Part shown: piece by piece, positions 62,512 through 64,000 of the stretch
Layout: the number at the start of each line of letters is the position of its first letter
Numbering within the stretch: position 1 is the first letter of the stretch
Assembly (NCBI RefSeq): GCF_009909145.1
Contig: NZ_JAAAPJ010000017.1
Coordinates: forward strand, 62,001 to 126,000
Direction of reading: 5' to 3'
Source: Corallococcus silvisoli
GTDB taxonomy: Bacteria; Myxococcota; Myxococcia; Myxococcales; Myxococcaceae
DNA length: 64,000 bases
Notes under the pieces: model-generated
What the model was told of the DNA's origin: nothing
The model's input: the letters and a program-made list of their open reading frames with translations, nothing else
Databases searched by the model: none
Program-made: the position numbers and the translations under genes

Positions 62512-64000
62512 TTGTCCCACGGTTCCCCGCCGGTCGTCGATGATCGCGTCCCCCTCGCGGAAGCGCATGGCGCCCCGCACAAACCCTATGTGTCCCCGCA
62601 GCAGTCGCCCGCGGAGCTGACGATCCGCGGCCTGGTGCTCGGGTCGGTGCTGGGCATCGTGTTCGCGGCGTCGTCCGTGTACCTGGCCATCAAGGTCGGC
62701 CTCACGGTGTCCGCGTCCATCCCGGTGGCGGTGCTCTCCATCGCCATCTTCCGGGCCCTGGGGCGCTCCAGCATCCTGGAGAACACCATCGTCCAGACGA
62801 CGGGCTCCGCGGGTGAGTCGCTGGCATTCGGCGTGGCGGCGGCGCTGCCGGCGCTGCTCATCCTGGGCTACGACATCAGCCTCACGCACGCGTTCCTCAC
62901 CGCGGCCCTGGGCGGCGTGCTGGGCGTGTTGATGATGATTCCCCTGCGCCAGGGCCTCATCGTCCAGGAGCACGGCAAGCTCACCTACCCGGAGGGCACC
63001 GCGAGCGCGGACGTGCTGATTGTCGGTGAGCAGGGCGGCACCAACGCGCGCACGGTCATCCTGGGTTTCATCATCGGCGGCGTCTACAAGTTCGCCTACT
63101 CCGGGATGAAGCTCTTCAAGGAGGCCATCGGCACGCCCATCAAGGGGCTCAAGGCCGCGACGCTCTCCACGGAGGTGTCCCCGGAGCTGTTGGGCGTGGG
63201 CTACATCATCGGGCCGCGCGTCGCGTCCATCACCTTCGCGGGCGGCGTGCTCAGCTACCTCATCCTCATCCCGATGGTGTCCTTCTTCGGCAGCGGCATG
63301 GAGACGCCGCTGCTCGTGCACAACGGGATGCTCATCCGGGACATGTCGCCGGATCAGATCCGCAACGCGTACGTGCTCTACATCGGCGCGGGCGCGGTGG
63401 CGACGGGCGGCCTCATCAGCCTCATCCGCTCCCTGCCCACCATCGTGGGCGCCTTCAAGCGCAGCGTGGAGACGCTGCGCGCGTCGCGCACGCAGGGGCA
63501 GCTGCCCACGGTGCTGCGCACGGACCAGGACCTGCCCATCACGGTGGTGCTGGTGGGCAGCGCGCTGCTCATCCTGGCCATCTGGCTGGCGCCCCCGCTG
63601 CACGTGAACTTCATCTCCGCCATCCTCATCGTCATCTTCGGCTTCTTCTTCGTGACGGTGAGCGCGCGCATCACCGGTGAGATTGGCAGCTCCTCCAACC
63701 CCATCTCCGGCATGGTGGTGGCGACGCTGCTGGTGACCTGCCTCGTGTACCTGCTGTTCGGCTGGACGTCGTCGCCGGACCGCTTCATGGCGCTCACCAC
63801 GGCGGCCATCGTGGGCATCGCGGCGTCCAACGGCGGCACCACCGCGCAGGACCTGAAGACGGCGTTCCTCGTGGGCGGCACGCCCAAGCGCCAGCAGATC
63901 GCCCTCTTCGTGGGCGTGCTGACCAGCGCGATGTTCATCGGCCTGGTGCTGGTGCTGCTCAACCAGGGCGCCACCGCGGTCATCCCGGAGGCCCACCCGG
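62512..64000 (+). CDS. OPT-family oligopeptide transporter, 5' part
   Basis: The frame runs open to the window edge, giving about 496 residues of a longer protein. A TTG at 62512 with AGGAG (62498-62502) 9 bases upstream gives an N-terminus LSHGSPPVVDD leading into HKPYVSPQQSPAELTIRGLVLGSVLG. This is the usual OPT start, followed by VYLAIKVGLTVSASIPVAVLSI. GSAGESLAFG, KLTYPEGTASADVL and GGTTAQDLKTAFLVGGTPKRQQ are further family hallmarks. OPT proteins import oligopeptides or metal-chelate conjugates with proton symport. There is no ATG before position 62900 in frame, and the next candidate start, GTG 62590, would lose conserved residues. Confidence 0.92.
   Translation, partial: MSHGSPPVVDDRVPLAEAHGAPHKPYVSPQQSPAELTIRGLVLGSVLGIVFAASSVYLAIKVGLTVSASIPVAVLSIAIFRALGRSSILENTIVQTTGSAGESLAFGVAAALPALLILGYDISLTHAFLTAALGGVLGVLMMIPLRQGLIVQEHGKLTYPEGTASADVLIVGEQGGTNARTVILGFIIGGVYKFAYSGMKLFKEAIGTPIKGLKAATLSTEVSPELLGVGYIIGPRVASITFAGGVLSYLILIPMVSFFGSGMETPLLVHNGMLIRDMSPDQIRNAYVLYIGAGAVATGGLISLIRSLPTIVGAFKRSVETLRASRTQGQLPTVLRTDQDLPITVVLVGSALLILAIWLAPPLHVNFISAILIVIFGFFFVTVSARITGEIGSSSNPISGMVVATLLVTCLVYLLFGWTSSPDRFMALTTAAIVGIAASNGGTTAQDLKTAFLVGGTPKRQQIALFVGVLTSAMFIGLVLVLLNQGATAVIPEAHP

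Overview
The window is high-GC DNA with strong GC3 coding bias and reads as a chromosomal segment of a myxobacterium, most likely family Myxococcaceae (Myxococcus/Corallococcus/Pyxidicoccus type). The support is a MYXO-CTERM-like C-terminal sorting tail, a complete eight-gene Glt/Nfs-type (gliding/spore-coat) envelope machine with an AgmX/PglI-domain protein, a PocR-type sigma-54 activator, and sigma-54 (-24/-12) promoter candidates. This assignment is inference from gene content; no marker search was run.

Region 1 (1-18.8 kb) is a type VI secretion locus built around a divergent intergenic region. Leftward: tssB, tssC and the start of a probable Hcp-like gene cut by the window edge. Rightward: tssK, a free-standing beta-helix (VgrG-tail-like) protein, tssL, a small unknown, tssM and tssJ, mostly overlapping or closely spaced. 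The same strand continues into a giant 1790-residue repeat lipoprotein with a MYXO-CTERM-like tail, an unknown protein, and a protein with a GHSHG lipase elbow, a good candidate phospholipase-type effector. A pentapeptide-repeat lipoprotein faces it convergently.

Region 2 (18.8-38.6 kb) is mixed: a rhomboid protease with a C-terminal repeat region, a small AT-richer patch with an orphan immunity-like gene and ORF remnants, carB (no carA in view), an aminotransferase-coaD-rsmD cluster, a CDF metal exporter, a PocR/AAA+ sigma-54 activator overlapping an alpha/beta hydrolase, bipA with a clear promoter and terminator, two secreted or membrane proteins, and an AraC-family regulator.

Region 3 (38.6-50.9 kb, all leftward) is an eight-gene block in the order A-B-C-D-E-F-G-H of the Myxococcus Nfs (spore-coat export) and Glt (gliding) machines: two outer-membrane barrels, three TPR proteins, a small periplasmic protein, an FHA/TM/AgmX-C protein and another barrel. 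Hairpin terminators split it into A-C, D-G and H units. GltI/GltJ-type genes are absent, which favours an Nfs-like identity.

Region 4 (51-64 kb): an isolated rplC with its own promoter and terminator, a coiled-coil protein, a helical protein, a HupE/UreJ-like membrane protein, a zinc-ribbon protein coupled to an Lmo0937-type micro-membrane protein, a lytic transglycosylase, a STAS protein, a MoxR-DUF58-transglutaminase operon, an RpoH-family sigma factor behind an excellent sigma-54 promoter, and the first three-quarters or so of an OPT-family transporter starting at TTG.
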